The notes: a model not told the origin generated them from the letters alone. A stretch of DNA of 64,000 bases from Psychrobacter luti (GCF_014192115.1 NZ_JACHXL010000002.1:186001-250000), one strand, 5' to 3'. Numbered from the stretch's first letter, positions 49,131-59,078 are shown. Program-made: numbers and translations.

Positions 49131-50429
49131 TTAGGACTCAACGACTTCAAAACTAATACCAGAATGCTTTTCTAAACGCTCTATTAAGCTATCGCCCATG
49201 GCTGAAGCGGGTGTCCAAAAACCACCGCCCACTTCTTCTTTGCTGATATCTTGCGCTAAGCACAACGCCGCTTGAGATAACATGCGTGAGGTGCTGCCAT
49301 AACCAGGATCTCTGTCACCGGTAACTTTGGTATTTATGGTATCTTTATCGGCTGTTTGCCCAAATAGGCGAATATCAAAATAGCCATTTTCCTGCTCTTC
49401 TTTAGAAGGACCCGAGCCTGATTTAGGCAGTACGTGCTTAGATAAAAGCTCGCGGCTAGGCGTAATCATCATGGCAGTAGCAAAGCCTAATAAGCCTGCA
49501 CTCAATGCATAGCTTGATAACTTACCTTTAAGACCATCTTTCATCCACATCGCTTCGTCATATTTGAAATCGCGACCATATTCATAGCCCAGCAGTTGGT
49601 TGCTGCGATGCACGATGCGAGTATTGATGCTTGCCATAACAAAGGGTGCTAACCAGCGTTTGTGCTTGTCATCATATTCTGGCTTACTGACATTAGCTTG
49701 GCGCACGTTTGGCGCATCTTTATCATCGTTCAGTAAATAAGGATTTGCTACTTGCTTACGGCGGGATTTATCTTGGCCGACTTCTTCAAAAATAGTCGCC
49801 ATCGAGGCAATGGTACCACCAGATAAGCCACCTTTTGCCGCTTTGACGCGCATTTGGATAACATCACAAGCGCTGCCAAATTTCTTTTCTGCTTGCTGCT
49901 GGGTAAAATATACGCCCAAATCTGATGGGATAGAGTCAAAACCACATGAATTAACAATACGCGCGCCGCTTTGTTTTGCCACTTCCTGATACTTATCCAT
50001 CATGTCTTTGATAAAGATAGCTTCACCCGTCAGATCGACATAATCGGTACCATTCTCTGCGCAAGATTTAATCAAAGGCTCGCCATATTTGAGGTAAGGA
50101 CCGACGGTTGAGATAATAACTTGGGTTTGCTTGGTCATTTTATCGAGGCTAGCTGCATCGTCGCTGTTGGCAATGATAATATCGACTTTTCTAGCAAGTT
50201 TAGATTGCAGCTCATTGAGTTTTTCCTCATCACGACCGGCTATCGCCCACGTAACATTTGCGCCATTTTTGTCTTTAGTATTCGATAGGAATTCTGTTAG
50301 ATAGTGCGCTGTAATCTGTCCAACAAAGCTGGTTGCTCCATATAGCACCACCGCATAAGGGCGTTTTTCGCTAAAGGTTGATTGCTTATTATTTGCTGCA
50401 TTGCTAGGGTTTGAAGTATCCGTATTCAT
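49131..50429 (-). CDS. Saccharopine dehydrogenase-like NAD(P)-binding protein
   Basis: A 432-residue protein of the saccharopine dehydrogenase NADP-binding family, similar to the trans-acting enoyl reductase group. After a ~24-residue hydrophilic leader it has a Rossmann entry AVVLYGATSFVGQITAHYL, then WAIAGRDEEKLNELQSKL, VISTVGPYLKYGEPLIKSC, YVDLTGEAIFIKDMMDKY, and GARIVNSCGFDSIPSDLGVY, all typical. A hydrophobic helix follows at about residues 310-325. The natural substrate is not known; lysine metabolism is not implied by the name. AAGGAAGATAAAT precedes the ATG. It stands alone between its terminator and an AT-rich gap. Confidence 0.85.
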   Translation of the reverse strand: MNTDTSNPSNAANNKQSTFSEKRPYAVVLYGATSFVGQITAHYLTEFLSNTKDKNGANVTWAIAGRDEEKLNELQSKLARKVDIIIANSDDAASLDKMTKQTQVIISTVGPYLKYGEPLIKSCAENGTDYVDLTGEAIFIKDMMDKYQEVAKQSGARIVNSCGFDSIPSDLGVYFTQQQAEKKFGSACDVIQMRVKAAKGGLSGGTIASMATIFEEVGQDKSRRKQVANPYLLNDDKDAPNVRQANVSKPEYDDKHKRWLAPFVMASINTRIVHRSNQLLGYEYGRDFKYDEAMWMKDGLKGKLSSYALSAGLLGFATAMMITPSRELLSKHVLPKSGSGPSKEEQENGYFDIRLFGQTADKDTINTKVTGDRDPGYGSTSRMLSQAALCLAQDISKEEVGGGFWTPASAMGDSLIERLEKHSGISFEVVES

Positions 50430-50923
50430 ATTTATCTTCCTTATTAGGCTGTTGTTAAATGGTGTCTATTAAATGCTTATTATTAAATACTTGTTCTAAA
50501 AAAATATATGTAAGTAGTTTTGCTAAGTCACTTTCAATAAGCATCGGCTTGAAGTTAAAACCTGTAAAACAGCAAAAGTATGGCATTAAAAATTACTGCC
50601 AATTTTCTCATAAAAACAGGCGAGTTTACGTAATCGTTTACTGTCTCTGCACATAAGTCCTGAAAAGCCAAGTAAAAAATGCAGAATGGTAAGATTTGCT
50701 ACAAAGTTTACATAACCTATCGACATTATTACCAAAATGAACGTTTTCTAGAGGCAATTATTGCTAATCTACATTCGTAAGCAGTTCAGTAATAAAACAA
50801 AAAGTAAAATATTGGATGATTAAGACCATCAAGGTAAGACGATTTAACTGATAAAGAGATTGTTGATTTTTATCAAACCGGTCTTAGTATCTCGTTTTTA
50901 AATCATTATTTGAGGAGAATATT
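50430..50923. other. Intergenic region upstream of the DUF1328 gene
   Basis: 494 bp. A 65-codon frame at 50459-50656 has no convincing features. The right end holds a perfect FNR/ANR-type palindrome and a likely promoter for the DUF1328 gene (listed separately). Confidence 0.5.
50863..50890 (+). promoter_or_regulatory. FNR/ANR-type site overlapping a predicted promoter
   Basis: TTGATTTTTATCAA (50863-50876) fits the FNR/ANR consensus TTGAT-N4-ATCAA exactly. It overlaps a possible -35 TTGATT, with 16 bp to a -10-like TAGTAT (50885-50890). This places the site near -27, more like repression than classical activation at -41.5. Alternatively the true promoter differs. Confidence 0.55.
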
Positions 50924-51079
50924 ATGTTTCGTTGGGCTATTATTTTTGCTGTAATCGCATTGATTGCAAGTTTCCTAGGATTTGGCGGTGTTGCTGGCCT
51001 ATCTGCAAACTTTGCCTACATTCTACTAGCTATTGCTGTAATCTTATTCATTGTCGCATTTGTTAGTCGCCGTATGTAA
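50924..51079 (+). CDS. DUF1328 small membrane protein (YtjA family)
   Basis: A 51-residue protein with two hydrophobic helices, [20 protein letters not shown] and [19 protein letters not shown], joined by a Gly-rich GGVAGLSAN turn and ending in SRRM. This is the DUF1328/YtjA microprotein pattern found widely in proteobacteria, often stress-related, with no defined function. GAGGAG lies 6-7 bases before the ATG. A terminator follows 50 bp downstream, so it is a single-gene unit. An FNR-type site lies in its promoter region. Confidence 0.88.
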   Translation: MFRWAIIFAVIALIASFLGFGGVAGLSANFAYILLAIAVILFIVAFVSRRM

Positions 51080-51127
51080 TAGAGAACAGTGACTGCTTAG
51101 ATTTTAAGTATTCATATTCATAATAAG

Positions 51128-51156
51128 AAAAAGTCCTCAATAGAGGACTTTTTTTA
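51128..51156 (+). terminator. Intrinsic terminator after the DUF1328 gene
   Basis: AGTCCTC (51132-51138) pairs with GAGGACT (51143-51149) around AATA, with A-run before and T-run after. Confidence 0.92.
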
Positions 51157-51221
51157 TGGTCGAAACTTAAATGCTTTCAAGTGCTGTGTTCGCTCTTGAC
51201 GATATTGTTAAGAGCTAGATG

Positions 51222-51844
<623 letters not shown>

Positions 51845-52135
51845 CTATAGCAGGTCCTGATATTCAGGGTGCTTATCAATATATGAAGCTACAAATGAGC
51901 ATTGTGGTATGACTTTCTTATCATTATCACGTGCATAATTTAAGGCATGTTTGACTAGCGCTGAACCGATACCGCGACCGCCCAATTCTTGCGGAACAAT
52001 AGTATGGTCGTAGACCAATTTATCATTACGCTCTTGATAGCTGATATAACCGGTATGACCATCGATTGAGGTCTCAAAACGCTTTGCTTGCTCGTCATGG
52101 GTGATATCTACTTGTTTGCTATTGTTATTACTCAT
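51845..52135 (-). CDS. YjdJ-type GNAT acetyltransferase domain protein
   Basis: A 96-residue protein of the short, single-domain GNAT group (YjdJ type). The acetyl-CoA-binding loop is visible as VPQELGGRGIGSALVKHAL, followed by KKVIPQCSFVASYIDKHPEY, the family's C-terminal signature with a conserved Cys. The N-terminal half provides the strands IDGHTGYISYQ and LVYDHTIV. GGAGATCTTTT precedes the ATG. The substrate is unknown. Confidence 0.87.
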   Translation of the reverse strand: MSNNNSKQVDITHDEQAKRFETSIDGHTGYISYQERNDKLVYDHTIVPQELGGRGIGSALVKHALNYARDNDKKVIPQCSFVASYIDKHPEYQDLL

Positions 52136-52659
52136 AAAAGATCTCCGTTATTAGTATTTATAATTATTAGTAGCTATTGCTTTAACGCTTATTAATTTAA
52201 TGATACTTATTAAACTGTGCTTATTAAACCTGCACCTGTTAATTTGTATGATTAAAGCTATTTTTCTATACAAGTTAGCTCTTATCATTAATAGTTTACT
52301 CTGCTTATTGTGGGCTTTTTTAAGCGAAGTTTCTAGTCATCAACCGTAAGACTAGATAGGGTAAATGTTAATAGATTTACTTTACCTTAAACATTTCTGC
52401 AAGGGTTTGTAATGAATGATGTTTTAATCATGGCTTTGGCATACATAGCTAATAAAATGGACCGCTATCAGCAAAAAGGCAGCAAAAAAAGTTAAAAGCT
52501 GTAAAACGACAGGTAAAACAGCCTGTTAGCTTGCAGGGTATGCGCCACAATGCGATAATGGCAGACAATTTATAACCCTGATTTTTGAGACGCAGTCCAT
52601 TTGGCATTATTGCTGAGTATGGTTTGCAAACCTCGTCTATGCAGTCTATCGGAGTGTTA
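52136..52659. other. Intergenic region upstream of ettA
   Basis: 524 bp, AT-rich on the left, with TTATTAA-type repeats. It contains one candidate microprotein frame (52412-52495). The ettA ribosome site (GGAG at 52651) lies at the right end. Confidence 0.5.
52412..52495 (+). CDS. Candidate 27-residue microprotein
   Basis: A short frame starting MNDVLIMALAYIANKMDRY and ending KKS. AAGGG lies 7 bases before the ATG with good spacing. The predicted peptide is a hydrophobic-then-basic amphipathic helix. It lies 164 bp before ettA. I do not know a family, and so short a frame may occur by chance. Confidence 0.3.
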   Translation: MNDVLIMALAYIANKMDRYQQKGSKKS

Positions 52660-54321
52660 ATGGCTCAATATATTTACACGATGAACAACGTGTCAAAACT
52701 TGTTCCACCTAAGCGTGAAATTTTAAAGAACATCAATCTGTCGTTTTTCCCTGGCGCCAAAATCGGTGTATTAGGTATCAACGGTTCAGGTAAATCAACA
52801 TTGCTACGCATTATGGCGGGCGTGGATACTGAATTTAGTGGTGAAGCTCGTGCGCAAACTGGCACTAAAATTGGTTATTTACCACAGGAACCACAGCTTG
52901 ATGATAGCAAAGACGTGCGTGGTAACGTCGAAGATGGTATGCGTGAAGCGTTAGATGCGCTTGCTCGTTTAGATGCCATTTACGCTGAATATGCTGAGCC
53001 TGATGCAGACTTTGATAAGCTTGCTGAAGAACAGGGCAAGATGGAAGACATCATCCAAGCGTGGGATGCGCATAACTTAAATACCCAGCTAGAAAAAGCG
53101 GCCGATGCCTTGCGTCTGCCACCATGGGATGCCGATGTTAGCAAACTATCAGGTGGTGAAAAGCGCCGTGTGGCACTATGCCGTTTGCTATTGTCACGCC
53201 CTGATATGCTGTTACTAGACGAACCAACCAACCATTTGGACGCCGAGTCCGTAGCATGGTTAGAGCAGTTCTTACAGAACTATAGCGGTACTATCGTTGC
53301 CATTACCCATGACCGTTATTTCTTGGATAATGTTGCTCAGTGGATTTTGGAGCTGGATCGTGGTCATGGCTATCCGTATGAAGGCAACTATACTGAGTGG
53401 CTCGAGCAGAAGAACACTCGTCTAGAGCAGCAGAATAAGCAAGAAGAATCGTTTGCTAAAGCCCTGAAAAAAGAGCTGGATTGGATTCGTAAAAACCAAA
53501 AAGGTCAGCAAGCTAAGTCTAAATCTCGTGTACAGCGTTTTGAAGAATTGAACTCACAAGAATTCCAAAAACGTAATGAGACCTCTGAGATTTATATTCC
53601 ACCAGGTCCACGTCTAGGCAATAAAGTTATCGAAGTCAATGATATCTCCAAATCATTTGGCGATCGTTTGCTCTATAAAGATCTAAGCTTCAATGTGCCA
53701 GCAGGTGCTATCGTTGGTATTATTGGTCCAAATGGTGCGGGTAAAACCACACTATTTAACATGATTACCGAACGTGATACGCCAGATACTGGTTCAGTGG
53801 ATTTGGGTGAAAGCGTCAAAGTTGCCTATGTTGGTCAGGTACGTGACAACTTGGACGATAGCAAAACTGTTTGGGAAGAGGTGTCTGACGGTCTTGATAT
53901 CATCACGGTTGGCGACTATACCACCCCAAGCCGCGCATACATTGGGCGCTTTAACTTTAAAGGCTCAGACCAGCAAAAGCACGTCGGTCAATTATCAGGT
54001 GGTGAGCGTAACCGCTTACAATTAGCGAAAACCCTAAAGCAGGGCGCCAACGTCTTGCTACTTGATGAGCCATCAAACGATTTGGATATTGAAACCTTAC
54101 GTGCGCTAGAGGATGCGATTCAAGTATTCCCAGGTACCGTCATGGTCGTATCGCATGATCGCTGGTTCCTTGACCGTATCGCAACCCATATCTTGGCATT
54201 TGAAGATGAAGGCCCAGTTTGGTTCGATGGTAACTATTCTGAGTTTGAAACCTATCGCAAAAAGACCATGGGTGATGACGCCAGTCCTAAGCGTATGAAG
54301 TATAAAAAAATTAGTACTTAG
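52660..54321 (+). CDS. ettA: Energy-dependent translational throttle protein EttA (ABC-F)
   Basis: EttA is an ABC-F ATPase that binds the ribosomal E site and gates the first elongation steps by ATP/ADP ratio. Two ABC domains are visible: Walker A GINGSGKSTLLRIM with signature LSGGEKRRVALCRLLL, and Walker A GPNGAGKTTLFNM with signature LSGGERNRLQLAKTL. The linker (ELDWIRKNQKGQQAKSKSR) is that of EttA, and the N-terminal YIYTMNNVSKLVPPKREIL is diagnostic. ATG 52660 with GGAG upstream gives 553 residues, close to E. coli EttA (555). A terminator follows. Confidence 0.95.
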   Translation: MAQYIYTMNNVSKLVPPKREILKNINLSFFPGAKIGVLGINGSGKSTLLRIMAGVDTEFSGEARAQTGTKIGYLPQEPQLDDSKDVRGNVEDGMREALDALARLDAIYAEYAEPDADFDKLAEEQGKMEDIIQAWDAHNLNTQLEKAADALRLPPWDADVSKLSGGEKRRVALCRLLLSRPDMLLLDEPTNHLDAESVAWLEQFLQNYSGTIVAITHDRYFLDNVAQWILELDRGHGYPYEGNYTEWLEQKNTRLEQQNKQEESFAKALKKELDWIRKNQKGQQAKSKSRVQRFEELNSQEFQKRNETSEIYIPPGPRLGNKVIEVNDISKSFGDRLLYKDLSFNVPAGAIVGIIGPNGAGKTTLFNMITERDTPDTGSVDLGESVKVAYVGQVRDNLDDSKTVWEEVSDGLDIITVGDYTTPSRAYIGRFNFKGSDQQKHVGQLSGGERNRLQLAKTLKQGANVLLLDEPSNDLDIETLRALEDAIQVFPGTVMVVSHDRWFLDRIATHILAFEDEGPVWFDGNYSEFETYRKKTMGDDASPKRMKYKKIST

Positions 54322-54377
54322 GACAGTTGTCTAACAGCTGATAAGAAATTGGCTGTTTAGAAATTTAAAATTGATAA

Positions 54378-54414
54378 TAAAAAAGACCTCTAATTGATTA
54401 GAGGTCTTTTTTTT
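54378..54414. terminator. Bidirectional intrinsic terminator
   Basis: AAAAGACCTCTAA (54381-54393) pairs with TTAGAGGTCTTTT (54398-54410) around TTGA, with A-run and T-run. It lies between convergent ettA and plsB. Confidence 0.93.
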
Positions 54415-54446
54415 GTGCTACACAACTGAATTTAGATGGCTATAAA

Positions 54447-57293
54447 TTAACGCTTACGACCAAATTTACGCTGCTTTTTATTGCTGATTTCGGTAATGGC
54501 GTGGGCAATCTCTTCTTCATTGAGACTGGCAACTTGCTGCAAAATTTGCATCATATCAGGGCTTAATACATATTTAGCGTGATGGGCAATATAGTCTATG
54601 CGCTGATCAAAGGTTAAGATGCCCGTCTCTTCATCCTTTTGCAAATAATCAAGACGAGTCAACGCACTGATAAAGCTGGTAAATAATGCACGGTCAAAGA
54701 AGTCAGGAATATCATCGGCATAGAGTACTGATAGACGCTGTCCAAGCAGATGACAGAGGTCAACGACTTCGTTTTCGGTCAGATTGCCTGAGCCTTGCTG
54801 AGCGAGTAGAGCAAGCGTCATAAAGTAACGCTCAAGACTTTGTTCAACCGGTGTGGCAAGCACTTGTAGCTGCTGGTAGCATCTGCTATTGGCTTCAGGA
54901 ACACTTAGCATGCCATCACTCAATTCTACAATTAGGCCGTTCGCCAGCAGGCTATCTACTTTTTTGTTGAGCGTTTCTGTCAAACCATGAGCTGGATAGT
55001 ATAGGAACAGCTCACTTTGAAGGAACGGATATAATTGTTCAGCAATGCTATTTAGACGACTGCGTTCAATGCGACCATTACGTGCGACTAATGCTGCGAG
55101 GAATGATAATAAAATAAAGACATGCAGGATATTGTTACGGAAATAACTAAGCAAAGCCGCCTGCTTGCCTGCAATCTGAATAATGTCACCCAAGATATGC
55201 GGTCTACGCTCGATAAGCTTCAGCTTAATACCATAATCAATAATTTGCTGCGGCGACATGTCGGTGACGACTGTATCACTTGAATACGGCAGCTGTTGAG
55301 CCAAACCTTGATAAAGAGCAATTTGCTCGCGGCAAACATCTTCATCAAGCGCCGATTTTGGTGCGGATAATAATACCAACGACAATAGCGATACAGGGGT
55401 GATGACCGCTGCCTTATTGATATGCTGCATGACTTTTACGCCGATATTATCAACCATGGCGCTGGCTTTATCATCGAGTGGGGTATCGGTACGATCAGCA
55501 GGTAGACTATTTTCTGGTACATCAAATTTGGTCATAAAATCGGTTAAATGTAGCGGTGTACCAAAACTTAGGTGTACATTGCCAAAGATACGCTCAATCT
55601 TGCGACCGACTTTAAGCAGCCCAAGTAATGACTCAGACTCTTTAGGCTTACCTTTTAGCTCACCGACATAGGTGCCGCCTTCCATAATGCGCTCGTAACC
55701 AATATAAGTCGGTATAAATACCACTGGCTTCTCAGAGTGACGCAGTTGGCTATGGACAGTCATCGCTAGCATACCCATTTTTGGCGGTAATAGGCGTCCT
55801 GACCGCGAGCGACCGCCTTCGATGAAGTATTCAATCGGGGTATTGCGGGTAATAAGTGTATGCATATACTCACGTAAGACAGCAGTATAAAGTGCATTAC
55901 CACGGAAACTACGACGTATATAAAAAGCCACTGCGCCGCGTAATATTGGACCTAAAACTGGCACATCTAGGTTGTCACCCGCGGCGACATAAGGAATACT
56001 TAAGCCACGTTTATAGATGACATAAGACAGTAATAAATAATCGACATGACTACGATGACAAGGTACATATACCAGCTCATAATCTGCTGCAAGTTCACGT
56101 ACGCGCTCGAAGTGATGGACTTCAACACCATCATACAATTGCGTCCATAACCACGTTAAAAATTTATAGAAACCGCGGATAATGGCATGTGAGTAATCAT
56201 TGACCATCTCATTAGCGTAACTCTTTGCGAGTAGTCGCGACTCACGAGGGCTAGTACCGGTTGCCGCCGCTTCTGCCTCTATGGCATGTTTGATAGCTGG
56301 CGAATACACCAACTTATCTACTAAGTTGCGTCTATCTGACAAATCAGGGCCAAGCATACTGGCGCGCTGTTTGTCTAAATAAATATTAAGCTGCTGCTGC
56401 AAGGAGCGCACAAGCTCACGATTGCCATCAGCTGCTGCTACCATGGCATAGCTTGGTGCTTCATCGACTTCATTTGTGATACTGTTGCTATTCTTTGCAT
56501 CATTCTTATTTAGAGGACTATCTGTTAATTCGCTATCTTCTAAAGCACTTTCTTTTAATAAAGCGTCTTGTGCAAGATTGTCTTTTAAATTGCTGGCTAC
56601 TGTATCAAAGACAGAAGATTCTTCGCCATCACCCTTAAGGCTGTCATTAATAAGCGTACGCAAATCTTGCGGTGGATGGAATTGGACAAAGGTATCGCGT
56701 CCCATCACGCCTATATTAAATAACTGCTTGGTGATACTTGGGTCTTGCCAGTTATCGGCGGTCAAAAGCTTAAATAACGAGTCTTCTTTTTCTGGCGCGC
56801 GTCCCCACAGGATGGAGACTGGCACCAAGCGTACCTTTAATTCTGGATACTGCAAAATGGCAGAGACCAAGCGCGATAGGCGAGGTGACAGCTGACTGTC
56901 TTTGGCATGCGGATGATGTAAAAATATAATCGCTGCGTTTTCTTTAATATCGTGGGCAATATCTTGTACCCCGACCAAGGCAGGTGGCAGATTATGCTCT
57001 TGTGTTTGCAAGTCAATCAAAATACTGTTGGAGCGCGAATAGTCTTGCAGCACATAAAATCTGAGGATGTTGTCGTCGTCATCAAACTCAGGCAATTCGC
57101 CCAATAGCTTTGGCTTCACAGCAACATCAAGCATCTGCCCCGAGAGTTTGCGATACAGCTGATTAATCGGTGCATTAGAATAAGGTTTTGGCACGACTGG
57201 GCTAATATCGGCGTCTAAGTTTTTAGGATATGCCGCATCGTCAGTGGTTACTGGTGCTTTAAAAATCCGTTTTTTTAAGAACTTCGGTATCAT
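54447..57293 (-). CDS. plsB: Glycerol-3-phosphate 1-O-acyltransferase
   Basis: PlsB acylates sn-glycerol 3-phosphate at position 1, the first step of membrane phospholipid synthesis, at the inner membrane. The four acyltransferase blocks are present: VPCHRSHVDYLLLSYV (HX4D, near residue 411), GAVAFYIRRSFRGN, FIEGGRSRSGRLLPPKMGML (about 486) and VFIPTYIGYERI. The 948 residues exceed E. coli PlsB (~807), partly through a Ser/Asp/Asn-rich insertion at about 225-290. I chose ATG 57293 (MIPKFLKKRIF); the frame can start at TTG 57305. No good ribosome site is seen. Confidence 0.94.
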   Translation of the reverse strand: MIPKFLKKRIFKAPVTTDDAAYPKNLDADISPVVPKPYSNAPINQLYRKLSGQMLDVAVKPKLLGELPEFDDDDNILRFYVLQDYSRSNSILIDLQTQEHNLPPALVGVQDIAHDIKENAAIIFLHHPHAKDSQLSPRLSRLVSAILQYPELKVRLVPVSILWGRAPEKEDSLFKLLTADNWQDPSITKQLFNIGVMGRDTFVQFHPPQDLRTLINDSLKGDGEESSVFDTVASNLKDNLAQDALLKESALEDSELTDSPLNKNDAKNSNSITNEVDEAPSYAMVAAADGNRELVRSLQQQLNIYLDKQRASMLGPDLSDRRNLVDKLVYSPAIKHAIEAEAAATGTSPRESRLLAKSYANEMVNDYSHAIIRGFYKFLTWLWTQLYDGVEVHHFERVRELAADYELVYVPCHRSHVDYLLLSYVIYKRGLSIPYVAAGDNLDVPVLGPILRGAVAFYIRRSFRGNALYTAVLREYMHTLITRNTPIEYFIEGGRSRSGRLLPPKMGMLAMTVHSQLRHSEKPVVFIPTYIGYERIMEGGTYVGELKGKPKESESLLGLLKVGRKIERIFGNVHLSFGTPLHLTDFMTKFDVPENSLPADRTDTPLDDKASAMVDNIGVKVMQHINKAAVITPVSLLSLVLLSAPKSALDEDVCREQIALYQGLAQQLPYSSDTVVTDMSPQQIIDYGIKLKLIERRPHILGDIIQIAGKQAALLSYFRNNILHVFILLSFLAALVARNGRIERSRLNSIAEQLYPFLQSELFLYYPAHGLTETLNKKVDSLLANGLIVELSDGMLSVPEANSRCYQQLQVLATPVEQSLERYFMTLALLAQQGSGNLTENEVVDLCHLLGQRLSVLYADDIPDFFDRALFTSFISALTRLDYLQKDEETGILTFDQRIDYIAHHAKYVLSPDMMQILQQVASLNEEEIAHAITEISNKKQRKFGRKR

Positions 57294-57579
57294 AATGAGT
57301 ATCAAAATTAGTCAAATGTGTTGTGCTTATGATGCCATAAAAGCCATCAAAGCGATATATGGTGTCTGTATATACTGTTAATATTAACAATACCACGAGA
57401 GAATATATCAGCTAAGATGGCTTTTAAGAGGCGCAATTATTTGAAGTAATAGATAGAAATATCAGCCATTTCGCGCAATACTGTATCTGATAAACTATAG
57501 ATGGGATTAAACCAGATATTGTTGTTCAAATCGTTTTAAAATTTATTCTCTAACCTTTTTTTATCTAAGCTAAAACATT

Positions 57580-58068
57580 ATGACTCCTGCTATCAAACTT
57601 GCCAAACAACGTAACCTTGATTATAAATTACATGAATATACTCACGATAGTAATGCTGCATCCTTTGGTTTGGAAGCCGCTGAAAAACTGGCCATTGTTG
57701 CCGAGCGTGTGTTTAAAACCTTGGTGGTCACAACTGATACTGGTGTTCTAGCAGTGGCTATTTTGCCCGTGGATAAAACCTTAAATTTCAAAAAAATGGC
57801 CAAGGCGCTATCTGTTAATAAAATGCTATCCTGCAAAAAAGTACAAATGGCCGACCCCAAGCAAGTCGAACGGACTACCGGCTATGTGCTCGGCGGTGTC
57901 AGCCCTTTAGGTCAAAAAAAGCGCTTAGCGACTCTCATTGATGCTTCCGCGCAAGAGCAAAGCACTATCTATGTCAGTGGCGGTCGCCGAGGTTTGGAGA
58001 TTGAACTGCCGCCTGAGCAATTGGCAACCACCCTGGCGGCACGCTTTGCAGATATTGTTGACGATTAA
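57580..58068 (+). CDS. ybaK: Cys-tRNA(Pro)/Cys-tRNA(Cys) deacylase YbaK
   Basis: YbaK (EbsC) hydrolyses Cys misacylated on tRNA-Pro. The family pattern is clear: TPAIKLAKQRNLDYKLHEY, then VFKTLVVTTD with the catalytic Lys, then VAILPVDKTLNFKKMAKAL, and the substrate loop TTGYVLGGVSPLGQKKRL with YVSGGRRGLEIELPP. The 162 residues fit. It is divergent from plsB and 39 bp upstream of the CHMI-like gene, with which it is probably cotranscribed. Confidence 0.93.
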   Translation: MTPAIKLAKQRNLDYKLHEYTHDSNAASFGLEAAEKLAIVAERVFKTLVVTTDTGVLAVAILPVDKTLNFKKMAKALSVNKMLSCKKVQMADPKQVERTTGYVLGGVSPLGQKKRLATLIDASAQEQSTIYVSGGRRGLEIELPPEQLATTLAARFADIVDD

Positions 58069-58107
58069 TTTTTAGCAGACTTTGCTACTTTTTTAAGGAT
58101 TTTACCT

Positions 58108-58482
58108 ATGCCGCATTTAACCATTCAAGTAACGCCGAATGTCACGATTGCACATGAAGCGTCATTTCTTAAAGCATTAAACCAAGTATTATGGGACAGT
58201 GGGCATTTTGCTAAGCCAACTGATATTAAAGCCCGTATCGTACCGATTGAGACGTTCTTAATGGGTATTGCAGACGATGAGCAAACCCATGGCTTTATTT
58301 ATGCGCATTTAAAAATAATGAGTGGCCGTGACGAGGTCATACGTCATCAGCTCGCTGAGTTATTAACGGCTGCCATAGAAGAGATATTAGATGCCGAGCA
58401 ATCAGGGCGCGTAGGCGTACAAATCTGTGTTGAGGTGGAAGAAATCAGCGCGATTTATCATAAGAAGATGCTTGCGGACTAA
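58108..58482 (+). CDS. 5-carboxymethyl-2-hydroxymuconate isomerase-family protein
   Basis: A 124-residue tautomerase-superfamily protein resembling CHMI (HpaF), which isomerises 5-carboxymethyl-2-hydroxymuconate in homoprotocatechuate breakdown. Pro2 (MPHLTIQVTPNV) would be the catalytic N-terminal proline after Met removal. DIKARIVPIETFLMGIAD and FIYAHLKIMSGRDEVIRHQL match the family core. No other hpa gene is near, so a role in that pathway is not supported. AAGGATTTTACCT precedes the ATG. It converges with the PliG-like gene, 37 bp between stops. Confidence 0.8.
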   Translation: MPHLTIQVTPNVTIAHEASFLKALNQVLWDSGHFAKPTDIKARIVPIETFLMGIADDEQTHGFIYAHLKIMSGRDEVIRHQLAELLTAAIEEILDAEQSGRVGVQICVEVEEISAIYHKKMLAD

Positions 58483-58519
58483 TAAGTGCTTATGAGTTAT
58501 TACGAGTATTTTGATAAAA

Positions 58520-58996
58520 TTATAAATACTCGCATAAGGATTCACTGGCATATTTGGGTAATATCATCACCTCAACCTTATAACCCGCCGTTTTACCTTG
58601 AGTGGCCATTAAATTGCGCGCGATACGTAAGCGATACTCTCCAGTTGCTGGTAAACAGCCTTGATAAATGATACCGCCTTTGGTGCCATCTTGCGTACCG
58701 TTTGGCATATGCAATACGCCGACATTAGCCGTCTCGGGCGTACCAGCAAGTGGCGCAATATTAATAATGGCATATTGCCAACTGCTCGCATCAAAGCGAT
58801 ACCAATGTTCGTTCTCATTGGGTTTTAATTTACCAGTTACCGTGCTACTGATAGTACCTTTCGCAAAATGAATAGGGGTATCGCTACTTTTAGCCAACGC
58901 AATATTTGCGCCAATGCTTATTAATGTGGCACTAAGCAATAGCGTTTTTATCACTCGTGTACTTGATAAAGTAGTTTTGTTATTAATGGCAAACAT
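58520..58996 (-). CDS. Secreted PliG-like protein (possible g-type lysozyme inhibitor)
   Basis: A 158-residue exported protein. A signal peptide ends about LISIGANIALA-KS. The mature part has two cysteines (in IIYQGCLPATGEYRL and ESLCEYL) and a beta-sandwich pattern: a PNENEHWYRFDASSWQYAII strand pair, then GVLHMPNG, then ATGEYRLRIARNLMAT and AGYKVEVMIL. The layout resembles periplasmic inhibitor of g-type lysozyme and related pre-peptidase C-terminal-like domains. Function is inferred from pattern only. Two adjacent ATGs follow GGAG; 58996 has the better spacing, 58999 is also possible. Confidence 0.6.
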   Translation of the reverse strand: MFAINNKTTLSSTRVIKTLLLSATLISIGANIALAKSSDTPIHFAKGTISSTVTGKLKPNENEHWYRFDASSWQYAIINIAPLAGTPETANVGVLHMPNGTQDGTKGGIIYQGCLPATGEYRLRIARNLMATQGKTAGYKVEVMILPKYASESLCEYL

Positions 58997-59049
58997 CATC
59001 GTCTCCTAACTGAGTCTATTATTTATTTTCTGACTTTTAGTTAAGCATA

Positions 59050-59078
59050 AAAAAGCGCCTAAATAATAGGCGCTTTTC
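59050..59078 (-). terminator. Intrinsic terminator after the acyl-CoA dehydrogenase gene
   Basis: AAAAGCGCCT (59051-59060) pairs with AGGCGCTTTT (59068-59077). On the minus strand the stem is followed by a T-run, so it serves the acyl-CoA dehydrogenase gene. Confidence 0.9.

Noticed and set aside
50459-50656. 65-codon frame upstream of the DUF1328 gene
   Set aside because: Begins at the very 5' flank of the divergent gene, without ribosome site or protein-like features.
58503-58532. 9-bp inverted repeat CGAGTATTT/AAATACTCG at the end of the PliG-like gene
   Set aside because: 12-nt AT loop and no T-run on either side, so not called a terminator.
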